Assembly: GCA_002812745.2 (NCBI GenBank)
Contig: NCSJ02000427.1
Coordinates: 1 to 33,244 of the forward strand
Direction of reading: 5' to 3'
Origin: Scytalidium lignicola
Taxonomy: Eukaryota; Ascomycota; Leotiomycetes
DNA length: 33,244 bases
Shown here: positions 9,716 through 20,673 of the stretch, in pieces
Position numbering within the stretch: the first letter of the stretch is position 1
Layout of the letters: each line of letters begins with the position of its first letter
Program-made: the position numbers and the translations under genes
The notes under the pieces: model-generated
Database searches by the model: none
Seen by the model: the letters and a program-made list of their open reading frames with translations, nothing else
Told to the model about the DNA's origin: nothing

Positions 9716-10672
9716 GATACGTGGGATATCATGGGTGAGGAGAGGCTGGAGCAGGAATTCAACGGAGCCTGGCAGATTAAGAGTGTCAAGGATTATGGCG
9801 CAGTGGTTAGGCTGGAGTGCATATATATTGTATGGTATAGTGACTCTATTGATTGCTATGCATGATGCTACTACATTGACCCTTAAATCTCTGCTCGGCT
9901 AACCCCTTAGTGCCTATTACATAAGCACAATTCCTGACAAAGAGATGCAATTACTAAGCTTCGCCTAGTGCCACAGACCTTGTATGGAGGATATGGGGGA
10001 TAGTGGAAGGAAGAATATGAAAGAAGTGTGGATTTAGCCCCCCGGTCTTGTACTTTAAAATATCAAGAGAAGGGCGTTCTTTTGATGCTGTAATTTACTA
10101 GCAACGACATTGAATTTATCATATATGGCAAACCTAGTGATGGAGGCGCCCTTAGCATCGTGTGCGACTCCTGGAAGATGAATCAGAGGTATTATACTAT
10201 ATACCCCGCTGGGAGTCAATACCCACGGACTCGAGATTGATCAAAGTGTTGATATCCGATTTAGAGTCCATGGTATCCAAGAGTCGGAGAGGTAGCCACC
10301 TCTCTGCTCTAGTAACACTTTGATGCTCTCATAAGATCTGGTATTTGCCATAGTGAATTGTGCGACGCGATAGAAATCGTCCCTGCAACATCCAAGCTCT
10401 TCTATACTAGCGGCTATCTAACTCGCTTACTGTAGTCCGTAGTTGACGAAAGGCTTTACTATCATCTAGCTTCCCAAGCCTTCCTTCAAGCAAAGGTCTT
10501 AGGCCTCAACGATGAGACATTTCAAGTCAAATGCGGAAATTACCCCATGACCAGCCACTCACTTATTCCATCTTTGTTGAAGGTCATAGATTTTGACTAT
10601 ACTTTAGCATTCTGCAATCGCCTATCCATAAATCGGGTTAGCAAGGCGTACACGATACAGAACCATCATTAC
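9716..10672. other. Intergenic, possible ankyrin remnant on minus strand
   Basis: No intact gene. On the minus strand around 10290-10375 a short open reading (SYESIKVLLEQRGG) resembles the second helix of an ankyrin repeat. It may be a scrap of a second ankyrin gene or of the pseudogene just to the right. The remaining sequence has no recognisable coding content. Confidence 0.3.
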
Positions 10673-11763
10673 TTACTTCCACTCATCCAATAACTTCCTC
10701 ATCGCACTATCATTCTAGTATAGTTATTACCAAGGCCGACGACAAATTTATCTCGCGCTTCCCCTATAGCAATGTCACCGCCATGCTCCAAACAAAGCTG
10801 AGCGGCTTCTAGATAATCATTGGTAATGGCCGTACCTAAACTCTTCGATGGATCAGCCCCGGCGTCAAGAAGAAGTTTAACAGCAGAAATATTCCTCTTA
10901 TGAATAGCTATCTCACAGGCATCTCGAATATTCGCACTATATTTCAGCAGAACCTCGGCGGCTGGGATATTATTGTATGTAATGGCATAGTTCAGAGGAA
11001 ATCCTGGGGTGACATCCCACATGACTGGCTGGTTGAGACCTCCACATGTATCCTCGGCGTTGACGTCCAAATGATAAGTGACAATTAAATGAGTAATCAT
11101 AGCAACTGCGTTGTTAGAGCGAGTAGCATGGTGGAGGGCATTACTGTGCAACGGCCTGGCGCCACGAGTAACAAGATGGTCGAAAAGGTCAATATCGCCC
11201 TTAACTGCCACTTGATTGAGTACTGCAACAGTATTATCGCCATATACTCGGTCGGGGCCTTTTAGCATATTGTTGCCGCCACGATTAATATCTAGGCCTT
11301 GGTCGAATAGCCAGTCTAGTATTTCTCGTTGATCAACAAAATACCTATTGCATGTTAGAGCAGCTTAAACAACCTCTCGTAAATAGGACTCTCACGGCAG
11401 AATATTTTCCTCTCCAGATTTGTAATCCATCCCAAATTCGGCTAGAAGCTGGAGTAGAGCCACCGAACAATGTCCTCCTCGAAGTAATACAACCCATGAT
11501 ATTGTTTTCGGATCGGCCCCATGCTCAAGCAGACATCATATTCCTTCTAACCAGTCCATCCTAATCGACCAATACAACAAAGTGTTTATGTTCATGTCAT
11601 CAACTTCCTCTAACGACTCTTCAATCTGGTTGTTGATTTGAATTAGATCTCGTCTCTCTAAGGCTGCCCAGCATTTCTCCAGAGCAGCCTTGCGTGATTT
11701 CTGCATCCGCTCCAATCTGGCTGCCCAGTTTCCCTGGGCGGGGCTCTGCAGCTCTGGCTCCAT
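10673..11763 (-). pseudogene. Ankyrin-repeat protein, broken by three in-frame stops
   Basis: One reading frame runs from ATG 11763 (MEPELQSPAQGNWAARLERM) to the TGA after TRMIVR at 10699. It is interrupted by TGA at about 11536-11538, TGA at about 11397 and TAA at about 11364. Between the stops the reading stays ankyrin-like: LLEHGADPKTISWVVLLRGG, REILDWLFDQGLDINRGG, VAVKGDIDLFDHLVTRGARP and SAVKLLLDAGADP. A run of MRKLLDEWK ending at TAA 10673-10675 lies in another frame and resembles a normal ankyrin C-terminus, so a frameshift near 10700 is likely. All stops are explainable as G:C-to-A:T changes. The intact protein would have been about 360 residues, a cytosolic interaction scaffold. Introns hiding the stops cannot be excluded, but no good donor/acceptor pairs were evident. 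Confidence 0.72.
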
Positions 11764-11829
11764 GTTGTTTTGATTAAAATAAGGGAAGAAGGCACGGTAA
11801 AAAGACAGAGGGCAACTAGCTGTAGGCAC

Positions 11830-13002
11830 TACAGGTACTTAAGTAAATAAAAACACTTATGTAAATAAGAACAATTGTCGTCGGGCAAAGTGAAGCGCCG
11901 CAGGTGCTACCATGTACAGCCGCGTGAAACCCACCAACTTCATCACCCCTATGCCAGCCCAATAACGTGTCGTGAAAGCCTAAATGCGGGCCATACGATT
12001 CTCGCGATCCAGGCCCTTCCTAAAAACCACCACGAACATAATATCCAAATTTACGCGTAACTGTAATTACCAGAAGGCTCAGTGCGAAGATCCTCAGTTT
12101 TCTGAGGGGTTCCGTTCGGGGTCGGTTGAGATATATGCAGACTACGTTGACCTAGACGACCGGGTTGATCTTATAATCGATCTGCGGTACTGCATACATT
12201 TCGGTTCCACTAATCTCTCTGAATTGTAAAGCAATATTGAATTATTCATTTGGCCTCAAGTACGCCGGAAGTAAAATAGATTAATATAGGGCAATAGTTC
12301 CATTAACTGTTTGTATGTGCATAGGAGATTATATATATATGTATTGCAAACATTTATTGTCTTTAATTTCTTCAAGTTGTTCTTTAAAGACTTACTTTTA
12401 ATCATTATTTTTAGGAGGAATCAATAATGTTTATCAGCATTGAAAAAGCCTCCAGCTAAACCTTTTTTTTTTCCCTTCTCGTTTAGATACATTGTATCCG
12501 TAAAAGCGGTATCGCTGTGATAAAGACGAACGGTGATGTGCAGCGAATCCAGATTGGAGCAGGCCAAAATGCCTCATTTCACGATTGTTCTTGTCGATCT
12601 GCTCAGTCCGACTTTGGAGCTGAGCGTCATTGGCATTATATGAAAATTACTCAATATTCTTGGAAGTTGCCGATGCACACAGGCTGATCTAGAAAGTTCT
12701 ATTAATTTGATTGCCCGGCGTATCTTTGTACCCCAAGTGGTCATAGGGAGCTCAGTAGATTTACCCAAGACGATAGATGATTTGTATGAGTAGAATTGTC
12801 CTTATACTAGATGGTATACAAGAGATTCCATATATAGGACGTTCTCAGCTGAAGATAATTAGGGCATGGTATTATCGTATTGAATTGCTCATTTGAAGCT
12901 TCGGATTCGATATTAGTACTTCCCTCTGATTTAGACTCAGTTAGTAAATAAGTTGTAAGTAAGCATGCGCAGCTGACATTGAAATATTCACGGCTCGAAG
13001 AA
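11830..13002. other. Intergenic, no supported gene
   Basis: Several short open stretches exist on both strands (for example 12574-12768 on the minus strand), but none shows family motifs, convincing starts or splice structure. The region is moderately AT-rich with a poly-T run at about 12463-12471. Nothing further is seen. Confidence 0.5.
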
Positions 13003-14560
13003 TTACATGATGAACACCTCTACATCTTCACCACTTCCTTCCGGCCGTAGAAGCCGATATATGAGCATTTTACCGCACTCGTGGCAGATGCAATGGGAAG
13101 GGAGGATTAACGTCCGGCAACCCTTTTGAGCACAGATTGAAGCAGGAGTCATGAAAGCTAATTATTATAAGCTCGTACGACTTCAACTTCAAACCCCAAT
13201 AGATTTTCCTGGCAGCAGACTAGTTCCTCCCAGTTTTCAATAGACCTCAGCTGGTCCGCAAAGTCACCGACCAGAGCCTGGCCCATTCCATTAGAAACTG
13301 CTTCGGGCAAGCAGTCACACCCACGTCGAGATGGAATTTTTCCACTAGCCAGCTTCCGAGAATATCAGGGTCAGCAACTCAATTACTACCATCGTATACT
13401 GAAACTAACACTTCAAGTGACACAACATCTGCATCACAAGCTCCTGGGAGAATGGATATGGGGATCTCGAAATCGGTAAAAAGGGATGATTGATGAAAAT
13501 GATCCTTTGGTTGTCCACCAAACAAAGTTTACTTTATCGCTCTCCAGGATGACATATCCACTTTGCGGATTTATGGTACTAAGGGAGGCACGAGCATGAC
13601 GATTCCAAGGCGATCAAGGTTCCCGAGAATCCTACGGATTCCGCTGAACTCTGGTAGACTCAACCTATTAACCTGAGAAGGATCTTGAAGTAACGACTCA
13701 GCAACATATATGGAATTAGCCGACGACATTGCCATGACATTGTTCAGAGTACACGGATAAAAATTTTGGTTTCCAGATTCTAGCAGTGCGATACAAGCAA
13801 ATTTCACTGACCGAAAGATGGGCGAATCGACTTTCTCATTCATTGTCTGCATGCACATCTCCTGGAACCATAAAGCTTTTCCTATTGCAGTCTGTGTAAT
13901 ATTGATCGATATAGTGGCTCCTGGCAATTCATTATGTAGATGTCTAATCATATCTATTGCTATTAATCCTTTTAGAAATAGGCTTTGCTCGTACTTGACG
14001 ATATCAATTTCTGATCCACAGCATACTCTTGTGTCTAAAGACCCATGGTATTCCACTAATAAAGAGCGATCCGTTACTCCTGAACGGAGCAGCTGAGCCA
14101 GTTTTTTTCAGCGACAGAGAAGGTAAATATCTTGATGCATGATTTGCAACGAGTAATGCTGCACTTTGGTTGCCTGCTAATCCTCGAAATTTACAATTCT
14201 GTTCCCATCCAGTAGATATCGTTTTGTAGGAACCCTCAACGTCAGACCCCCATATTTTCTCCCTCAGTTACACATTTTTTGAAGGGCTTTGGATCTTCCT
14301 TTTCTAGACGATGGCAATTTATTTTCGAAAATGGGCCGGCGAGAATATTCTTTTCATAGTTAGCTATACTCAACCGACAGGAGCGCTGGTGCCTTTTCAC
14401 ATACATTACTTTCAAACAATGAGGATTCTGGCAGACACCAATGCGGTGGATAATTGCGGGAGAAATGTCATTGCACAAACGGAGCCTTACAGGCGAATGT
14501 TGGGAATCAAGATTAGATTCAGGGCTATAACGATTATCAGAAAATGTTGAGACTAATGGT
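13003..14560 (-). pseudogene. Fungal conserved protein of unknown function, multiply frameshifted
   Basis: Minus-strand fragments in different frames join into one protein-like order. First comes a Cys/His-containing head (HRIGVCQNPHCLKVMYVKRH, about 14440-14380). Next is STGWEQNCKFRGLAGNQSAA (about 14215-14155), then a long open piece at 14056-13571 (LIAIDMIRHLHNELPG, VMAMSSANSIYVAESLL, IRRILGNLDRLGIVMLVPP). Later pieces are ISILPGACDADVVSLEVLVS and GDFADQLRSIENWEELV, and the tail is CHECGKMLIYRLLRPEGSG, ending at TAA 13003-13005. Breaks include an apparent shift at the A7 run near 14105, a stop after PPLVP at 13571, a TGA where Trp is expected, and further shifts. It resembles an expanded Pezizomycotina family that I recall only as hypothetical proteins. 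The open segment at 13571-14056 begins GTG, not ATG, so it is not a gene by itself. Confidence 0.6.
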
Positions 14561-15118
14561 TATATTCAGCGAAGCCCCGTTAATACGCAAGAACAGGTAG
14601 TAGCTATTCATTGTGATGAAAATTTCGGGTTTGAATTGAAAGTTCTCAATAAGAAGCTGATTCGGGTCGCATCCCATAGGTCCACGAGGCGCCTTGCAAG
14701 GCAGACAAGTAAGAATAAGAGTGACTGGTATGTGGCCGTGCAGCCGGAGGTGTTCCAGTGTTGTTGCCTTAGATCTAAGGCAAGAAACTGTAATGATACC
14801 AGTACGCTGGAAAACATTTGTGTGTTGGAGTTGGGATTATTAAGTTTGGTATGAGCCGATTTTGTATACTCCTGGACTTGATTGTTTAATTCAGTTGCTA
14901 TCTATAAATTTATTGTGATCAGTTGATCAGTGGTAACCCGTAATGCCACAGTATCGATAAGGGGCTGGTGGCGCTCAAAAATAGCCCGCCATTTCTATCA
15001 CCACGATTCGTCGGATAGGGGATGGCCCCATTTCCGCCAGGCTTCAGTTTCCACTTCATTTCACTTCACCACTCTGTCTACCGTTTGCCTAGCTAGAGGG
15101 ACTCTACTACTAGCTAAT
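14561..15118. other. Intergenic between pseudogene and HET gene
   Basis: This probably contains the HET promoter and 5' UTR. The reading frame of the HET gene stays open upstream to 14930 but lacks an ATG before 15119. No recognisable coding remnant. Confidence 0.45.
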
Positions 15119-16891
15119 ATGGATTCTAACTCCGGATTCACATACAAGCTGCTTCAAGGCGACGAGATCCGGCTCATTAGAATAATAGAAGATGGCCCTG
15201 GTAAGCCTATTCGTTGCACGATAAATCATGTCTCGTTAGGAGCAAAGCCTTGGTTCGTTGCTGTCTCATATGTCTGGGGCGATCCGACTGCGAACTTGCC
15301 TATCTATATTGACGGCACGCCAGTCGGCGTTACAAAGAACCTAGAATCCTGCATGCGTCATATCCAACAGCTTTTTAGGAATGAAACAAGCGTGTTTGGC
15401 GGGCTTGAGGGAACAGAATTTTGGATTGACGCTGTGTGTATCAACCAAGGAGACAATATCGAGAAATCTGCTCAGGTCCCTAGAATGGGCGCGATTTACT
15501 CTTCTGCCAAATTAGTCCTTGGCTGGTTGGGCGAAAATCCCCCATCAGAAGACAGTGCCATCGAATACGCCTTCAGGACAGCAAAGCAGATTTGCAGAGC
15601 GATCATGGCCGGAATAGCATCTCAGCAAGATTTCATCAATGGAAGTGAGGAAACACCGCTCAGCCATCGTCCTCATTTCCAAACCCTTCGAGAGAGCAAT
15701 GGCATCGACGCAAATCTTCAAACAATGGCTTTGGTTCATTTATTTGAGAGACAATGGTTCAGTCGCGTTTGGATCATACAAGAGGCGGTCTTAGCAGATG
15801 ACCGCCTAGTTTTGATGGCAGGGGCATATTGGGTCCCTTGTAACTTTCTGGAATACTTTTTAGATCTTTGGGGCTCGTCAGCCCGTCTCACGGACTCCAG
15901 TGACTTCTATGCCAACATGAAGAGATCTTCCTCTCAGCTGATGTCGGTCAGGACCCAATTTCAGGAGCTAGACTCAGTCACGGATGTCACGAGACTTGCC
16001 AACTATCTCCAGCGGCTCTTGATGAAGGCTTTCGGGTATAAAAGCACACTTCCGCAGGACCTTATTTATGGGAGGCTGGGACTGTGCCCTAGTGGACTAC
16101 TGCCGACTAGTCTGTCCCCTAACTACGATATACCCTATCCAGAAGTATTTCATAAGTTTGCCATGCTATTCCTAAAAGAAACAGGTACACTGGAGATTCT
16201 TATGACGGGGAAGCACGAGCTGGTTGATGTTCCTAGCTGGGTCCCAGATTTCCGCTACCCACTGGAAAACACTTTCACTGACGTGCAGACTTCAAGTGCC
16301 GTACGGGTCTCGCCTGACGGGAAGTTACTAGTGGTCGAGGGGACCAAACTTGGTGAGATTAAATATATTTCCAAAAAACATAATCACCCGATAACGGGGC
16401 AAAAGACTGTCAGGGACGCAGTTCGAACGTTCCATAACGGGATAGTGCAGTACATGAGCGAGAAACTTAGGCAGTCGCCCGAGGTTATCGTCCGCGAGGT
16501 GTGGATTCGGCTTTGGGTCCAAGGGCGACAGGGAACAGAGCAGCAAAGACTGGATTCAATGTATCGTTTCTACGATCATTTTCTCCATCAGAACGATGTC
16601 ATTGCTGTGGAGTACAGTACAGCACTGCTGGGTCAATTTGTGACTCTGTTTGATGCATTTGTCATGGACGATGAGACTGCCGGATACTGTATCAGGTCGG
16701 ACTCCACCTTGGAGGTCGGAGATATTATCTGCTCGCTGAAGGGATTGCCTATGGCGGCGATTTTGCGGGCTCGCTTAAGCAACTTTATATATGTAGGACC
16801 ATGTAGTTTGGCCGGCAAATATCTGGAGCAAAACCATGCCAATGGAGGTAGAGAGGAGTCTGATCTCCTCGATGTCTGGAATCTAATCTAA
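15119..16891 (+). CDS. HET-domain (heterokaryon incompatibility) protein
   Basis: An intact intronless ORF of 590 residues from ATG 15119. The open frame extends upstream to 14930 but only with a GTG, so the first ATG is preferred. The HET domain (PF06985 type) is plain: WFVAVSYVWGDP at about 45-56, FWIDAVCINQGDNIEKSAQV at 101-120 with MGAIYSSAKLVLGWLGE following, and QWFSRVWIIQEAVLA further on. HET domains trigger cell-death reactions when incompatible or foreign hyphae fuse and are often in large, variable families. The C-terminal half (about 300 residues) has the usual poorly conserved appearance, and no NACHT, ankyrin or WD40 repeats are seen. This is the best-preserved large gene in the left half, next to two broken genes. 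The specific allele or partner cannot be told. Confidence 0.92.
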   Translation: MDSNSGFTYKLLQGDEIRLIRIIEDGPGKPIRCTINHVSLGAKPWFVAVSYVWGDPTANLPIYIDGTPVGVTKNLESCMRHIQQLFRNETSVFGGLEGTEFWIDAVCINQGDNIEKSAQVPRMGAIYSSAKLVLGWLGENPPSEDSAIEYAFRTAKQICRAIMAGIASQQDFINGSEETPLSHRPHFQTLRESNGIDANLQTMALVHLFERQWFSRVWIIQEAVLADDRLVLMAGAYWVPCNFLEYFLDLWGSSARLTDSSDFYANMKRSSSQLMSVRTQFQELDSVTDVTRLANYLQRLLMKAFGYKSTLPQDLIYGRLGLCPSGLLPTSLSPNYDIPYPEVFHKFAMLFLKETGTLEILMTGKHELVDVPSWVPDFRYPLENTFTDVQTSSAVRVSPDGKLLVVEGTKLGEIKYISKKHNHPITGQKTVRDAVRTFHNGIVQYMSEKLRQSPEVIVREVWIRLWVQGRQGTEQQRLDSMYRFYDHFLHQNDVIAVEYSTALLGQFVTLFDAFVMDDETAGYCIRSDSTLEVGDIICSLKGLPMAAILRARLSNFIYVGPCSLAGKYLEQNHANGGREESDLLDVWNLI

Positions 16892-17529
16892 ATGTCTCTG
16901 TTCTTGTAGAAACCTCTCATGACTTGCGGTCTATTTGGTACACAGTGTCGACTGTCACTAAATCGCGTTACGCTTTCTGGTTGATTTACACTTCTAGACT
17001 TGAACTACGGAACGGTTCAAGGGTCTCTCGACTCATCAGCTAATACAGTAACAATAACTGGAGATCTCTACTCTATAAACGCTGGATTTAATAATGTTAT
17101 CATATCATTGCCGATATTATAGTGGTAGTGGAATACAACATGAAGCAGAGCCGACCTCGATGACATAATTGCTATACTCAACAGCGAGTATCCAAATCCC
17201 TAAAACACTCCGAGGTGGAAAGAGTCATGATCTATACTGTCTTCCTGCTGTGCTTCGACTTTACCTCGCGAGCATGAGCAGCATGTAGCTGGCACATACT
17301 TGAAGAGACTGCGGCATCTTACATTCGAGCATAAGTCGCCGGACCGTTGAAGATGTCGGCTCTAGCCAGCAATATCAGCCATATGAAGAATTATATGCAC
17401 ATGGATATCACGGAGTGCATTATATCACATCACATCACCATCGGCAGTAGCTGCACGATAATACCGAGTGTGGCACTTTCACAGAGATCTCCGTAGCCAG
17501 CAGCCAACCCCATAAGTCATTCACATGTA
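16892..17529. other. Intergenic, no supported gene
   Basis: This is the 3' flank of the HET gene up to the Tc1/mariner target site. No coding or structural element recognised. Confidence 0.5.
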
Positions 17530-17558
17530 AGAGTACGGGCCACCGCAAATGGACCGAT
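17530..17558 (+). repeat. Left terminal inverted repeat of Tc1/mariner element
   Basis: 29 bp, exactly the reverse complement of 18852-18880, preceded by the target TA at 17528-17529. Confidence 0.92.
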
Positions 17559-17662
17559 CCACTTTAGCCTCGGTTAAAAAANGGGGTAACTTTTTCAACA
17601 CCTTTTCTCTAGAATTTAATAATAAACTCAATTTTTATTTAATTGCTTTGAAACTCATAATT

Positions 17663-18751
17663 ATGGAAGAACTTTGGTCATCGCCTCTAAGGGAAGGAGA
17701 TCAAGGCAATTGGAAAAGTCCTGCTCGCAAAGTAGTTCGATACTTAGCATCTACTGGATTAACCGATAGCAAAATCTCCAAACAAACAGGTATTCCAAAA
17801 ACAACTGTACGTCGAATACGTTTGAGTGATTCAAGTCGACGAGCTCATAAAATCAAAGGATGATTTCATCCTAAATCGATAACTACCAGAGATATTCGAC
17901 ATATAATTCGATATATCCGATTTAATTATGGTACACGTCGCCTTACCTTTAAATAAGTGAAAGCTCAGCTTGGAATCGAAGCCTCAGCAAGAACTATTCG
18001 ACGTGTACTTAGAAAGGAAGGCTATAAACGTTGTATAGCTTGTGCTCGACCATATATAACTCTAGATCAAGAGAAAAAGCGATTGAAATTCTCATATTCA
18101 CACAGGTGGTGGGGGACTTCTGACTATGCTGCTACAAGGGAGGGTGGAGGAGATTGGAGGAAGGTTATATGGTCCGATGAATGTTCCTGGGAGCTTGGAA
18201 AGTCAGGAAGAGTATGGATTACTCGTTGAGTAGACGAAAAAGGGTGTTTTGCCTGTGTTCGGTCTATATATCGTTCTGGAAGAGTGTCTATAATGATATG
18301 GGGTGCTATCGGCTGGAGTTATAAGTCACCATTAATATTTCTTGAGAAACTCCCTGAACGAAAAGGAGTATGCTCAAAAGCCTATTTACAACAGGTCCTT
18401 GAACCTGTTGTTTTCCCACTATTTGACAGTCTTGGACCTGAGTATATATTTATGGAGGATGGATCAAAGGTTCATAAAGGACACTCCAGATTGCCTAAGC
18501 TACAGCATGGCATTCGAGGCTTTGATTGGCCACCTTGTTCACCAGATTTAAACACAATTGAAAGAGTATGGCGCTGGATGAAGGAAGAATTGAAGAAATT
18601 ACCCTATGTTCCAAAAAACATAGAACAATTGAAGGTTGAGATCCAAAAATTATGGGATAAAGTAGATCCAAAAGATTTCAGGCATTATACAGAACGATTA
18701 CCATGTATATTAGAAGAAGTAATTAGAGTAAAAGGTAGATCTACTGTTTAA
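17663..18751 (+). pseudogene. Tc1/mariner transposase with three in-frame stops
   Basis: A single frame from ATG 17663 to TAA 18751 (about 362 codons) is cut by TGA 17861-17863, TAA 17954-17956 and TGA 18227-18229, with no frameshift. The N-terminus holds a helix-turn-helix (GLTDSKISKQTGIPKTTVRR), followed by the second DNA-binding part (ASARTIRRVLRKEGYKR). The DDE_3 catalytic core is visible: first Asp in WSDECSW, second Asp in IFMEDGSKVH, Glu in CSPDLNTIERVWRWMKEE. I count 33 residues between second Asp and Glu, one short of the classical DD34E spacing. All three stops can arise from Trp, Gln or Arg codons by a single C-to-T or G-to-A change. Confidence 0.9.
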
Positions 18752-18851
18752 TTATATTAATCTGAAAACAGGACTAATTTAAAGGCTTAATTGAAAGTGT
18801 AATGCATTGAGTTGTAAGGAGTAGTGGAGGAGGAGAATGCGCTTCGCTTAA

Positions 18852-18880
18852 ATCGGTCCATTTGCGGTGGCCCGTACTCT
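18852..18880 (-). repeat. Right terminal inverted repeat of Tc1/mariner element
   Basis: 29 bp, exactly the reverse complement of 17530-17558, followed by the target TA at 18881-18882. Confidence 0.92.
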
Positions 18881-18882
18881 TA

Positions 18883-19263
18883 CATGCTCTTCACCAACAA
18901 CAAAATCACAACCACTTAATCTGTTGTACATGTAGAAGGCGTTTGGGTAGTCAGTTTAATCAGAATGGGCCAGAGAAAGGGGTGCGGATAACTGCAATTT
19001 CATTCTTGGAATTCTATATGATATACGTGTAAAGCGATATCACATACGTGGTTTGGTGTTTTCAGGCGTGGATATACTGGATAGTATCACAACAGACAGT
19101 ACAAAAAGCCCTTTCCATCTGATTCACCTTGATTCCGAGGCATTATTCAACTGAAGCGCAGCCGATTGCATCTTCCATCAGTTGACATTTGTATGAGAGT
19201 TTCGCCTCACTATTCCCTAACGCTGCTTAACAGGTCGTACTGGAACCATCTGGCGAACACGTC
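18883..19263. other. Intergenic, 3' flank of the epoxide hydrolase
   Basis: No gene or element recognised. Confidence 0.5.
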
Positions 19264-20673
19264 TTACGTGCACGCATTATTCTTCCAAGCTTCATCGAGG
19301 AATGCTTCCAAATCAGCTAGCAAGACTTCAGGCTTCTCCATTGCAGCAAAATGACCGCCATTCTCATGCTTGCGGTAGAAGCTAAGAGTACCTGTCGTGG
19401 CTGCCCACGCCTGTGGGATAGGTGCAAGTTCCTTGGGGAACCAGGAATATCCAAAAGGCTTGCGGATGTGCCATTCAGGCTTCTCGTGAGCACCAACGAC
19501 TCCAGGCGTGAAAAGCTAAAATTGCAGTTAGAAACACAGTCCCTGTACCTAAAAAGGGCATAAATACCTGTCGATATGGGTAAATAGATCGAGGGAATGT
19601 CTCTGTTAGCCAATACAGAGTAACAGATGCGAGAATCTCATCCATAGGTGGGTCTTCATCTGTCCAATCGAGGAACTTTTCTCCAATCCTAAAGACCATC
19701 AATTCTTTCTCTGGGCTAAACAAATCCTTCCATGAAGTACTCACCATGCTAAAAGGGCAATTGGACTCGAAGCTAGCACCAAGCCTATAGTGCTAGGCTT
19801 CGTGGCATGCTGAAGGGCATAGGATGAACCCACTCTCATGAACTCGTTGGATCGCTCAAGGCCAAGTTTCTCAGAACCGTCTAAGTTGTCATCATTGACG
19901 CCCTCAGGCCGAGGCATAATACAAAAGTTAACTGTATCATTTTAGTCTCACTCTTATTATATAGTCTCACACAACTTACTATGGATAGCCTTAACTGTAT
20001 CATATGTGGCCGCCATAACACGTGGAACCTTGCTACCAATATCTCCACCTTGACACACGTACCCATCTTCGAATCCTAATTGGACCATGAGCGTATTCAT
20101 TATGCTGGCAATATCCTGGAGTTCGAAATCTCTCGTTAAGGATGGAGGCGAGAATGCGTAGCCAGGTAGAGATGGAACGACGACATGATACGGCAATGTC
20201 TCTGGGGTATATCGCTGAGATAAGATTTCCATGATTGAAAAGAACTCCATAAAGTTCCCCGGCCAGCCGTGTAAGAAAATAATTGGAATCGCATCAGGTA
20301 TCTGTGAGAAGAGAGCGGCAAAATGGATTGTGAAAGTCTCTTGGTTATGTTCGATAGGGATAGTAAAGTTGGGGAAACTGTTAATACGATTCTCACGTTT
20401 GCGCCTGTTCTGTCAGCCAGAGATCGACTAATTCTGGGAAGGAGGCATGACGCACCAATCCCACTTCTCCCATTCTGCTTTTGCCTGAACCAGCCAATCC
20501 CGGGTAATGCCAAATTGTCTATCTGTGGAACCATTTTCAAAGGTCTTGGGTTCAATCTTTGAGAGATGCAAGAGGGTTTGGAACTCGCTGAGTTGTTGCT
20601 TCGGGACTGACACCGTGAAAGGAGTCGGTGTTGATTTTCTAGCTCTCGGAATGGTCGCAAATGAGGGTTCCAT
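19264..20673 (-). CDS. Epoxide hydrolase, alpha/beta-hydrolase fold (EHN type), five exons
   Basis: The model is exons 20673-20456, 20404-19980, 19931-19745, 19688-19568 and 19515-19264, with GT-AG introns of 51, 48, 56 and 52 bp. The total of 1,203 nt gives 400 residues plus stop. The N-terminal EHN domain (PFTVSVPKQQLSEFQTLL) leads to INSFPNFTIPI. Then come the oxyanion motif HGWPG at 118-122, SLPGYAFSPP at 151-160, the nucleophile Asp194 in QGGDIGS, and the C-terminal catalytic His372 in GGHFAAMEKPE. YWLTETFPRSIYPYRQ is the lid/cap region. It hydrolyses epoxides to vicinal diols; the substrate is unknown. No signal peptide is seen, so it is likely cytosolic. It lies beside a regulator, a transporter and a glutathione S-transferase, which fits a detoxification or metabolite-tailoring role. 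It appears fully intact. Confidence 0.92.

Larger units (their letters stand above)
17530..18880 (+). mobile_element. Tc1/mariner element with perfect 29-bp terminal inverted repeats
   Basis: Termini 17530-17558 and 18852-18880 are exact inverted repeats beginning AGAGTACGGGCC. Each is flanked by TA (17528-17529 and 18881-18882), the hallmark Tc1/mariner target duplication. The flanks extend the symmetry to CATGTA...TACATG, which suggests insertion at the TA of a CATGTACATG palindrome. It is 1,351 bp long with one transposase gene. An ambiguous base sits at 17582 after an A run. Intact ends with a mutated transposase suggest a recent non-autonomous copy that could still be moved in trans. Confidence 0.9.

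Noticed and set aside
9256..9902. Open frames on both strands over and after the MYND gene
   Set aside because: They are shadows of the MYND coding sequence or extend from it without family signal.
12574..12768. Minus-strand open stretch of 64 codons
   Set aside because: No motif, no ATG-supported gene structure and no continuation into exons.
14930..15118. Upstream extension of the HET reading frame by 63 codons
   Set aside because: It begins at GTG, lacks an ATG and has no conservation-like features; eukaryotic initiation at 15119 fits the HET family N-terminus.
20136..20660. Long minus-strand open frame of 174 codons inside the epoxide hydrolase
   Set aside because: It is in a different frame from the spliced hydrolase and is explained as a shadow of exons 1-2.
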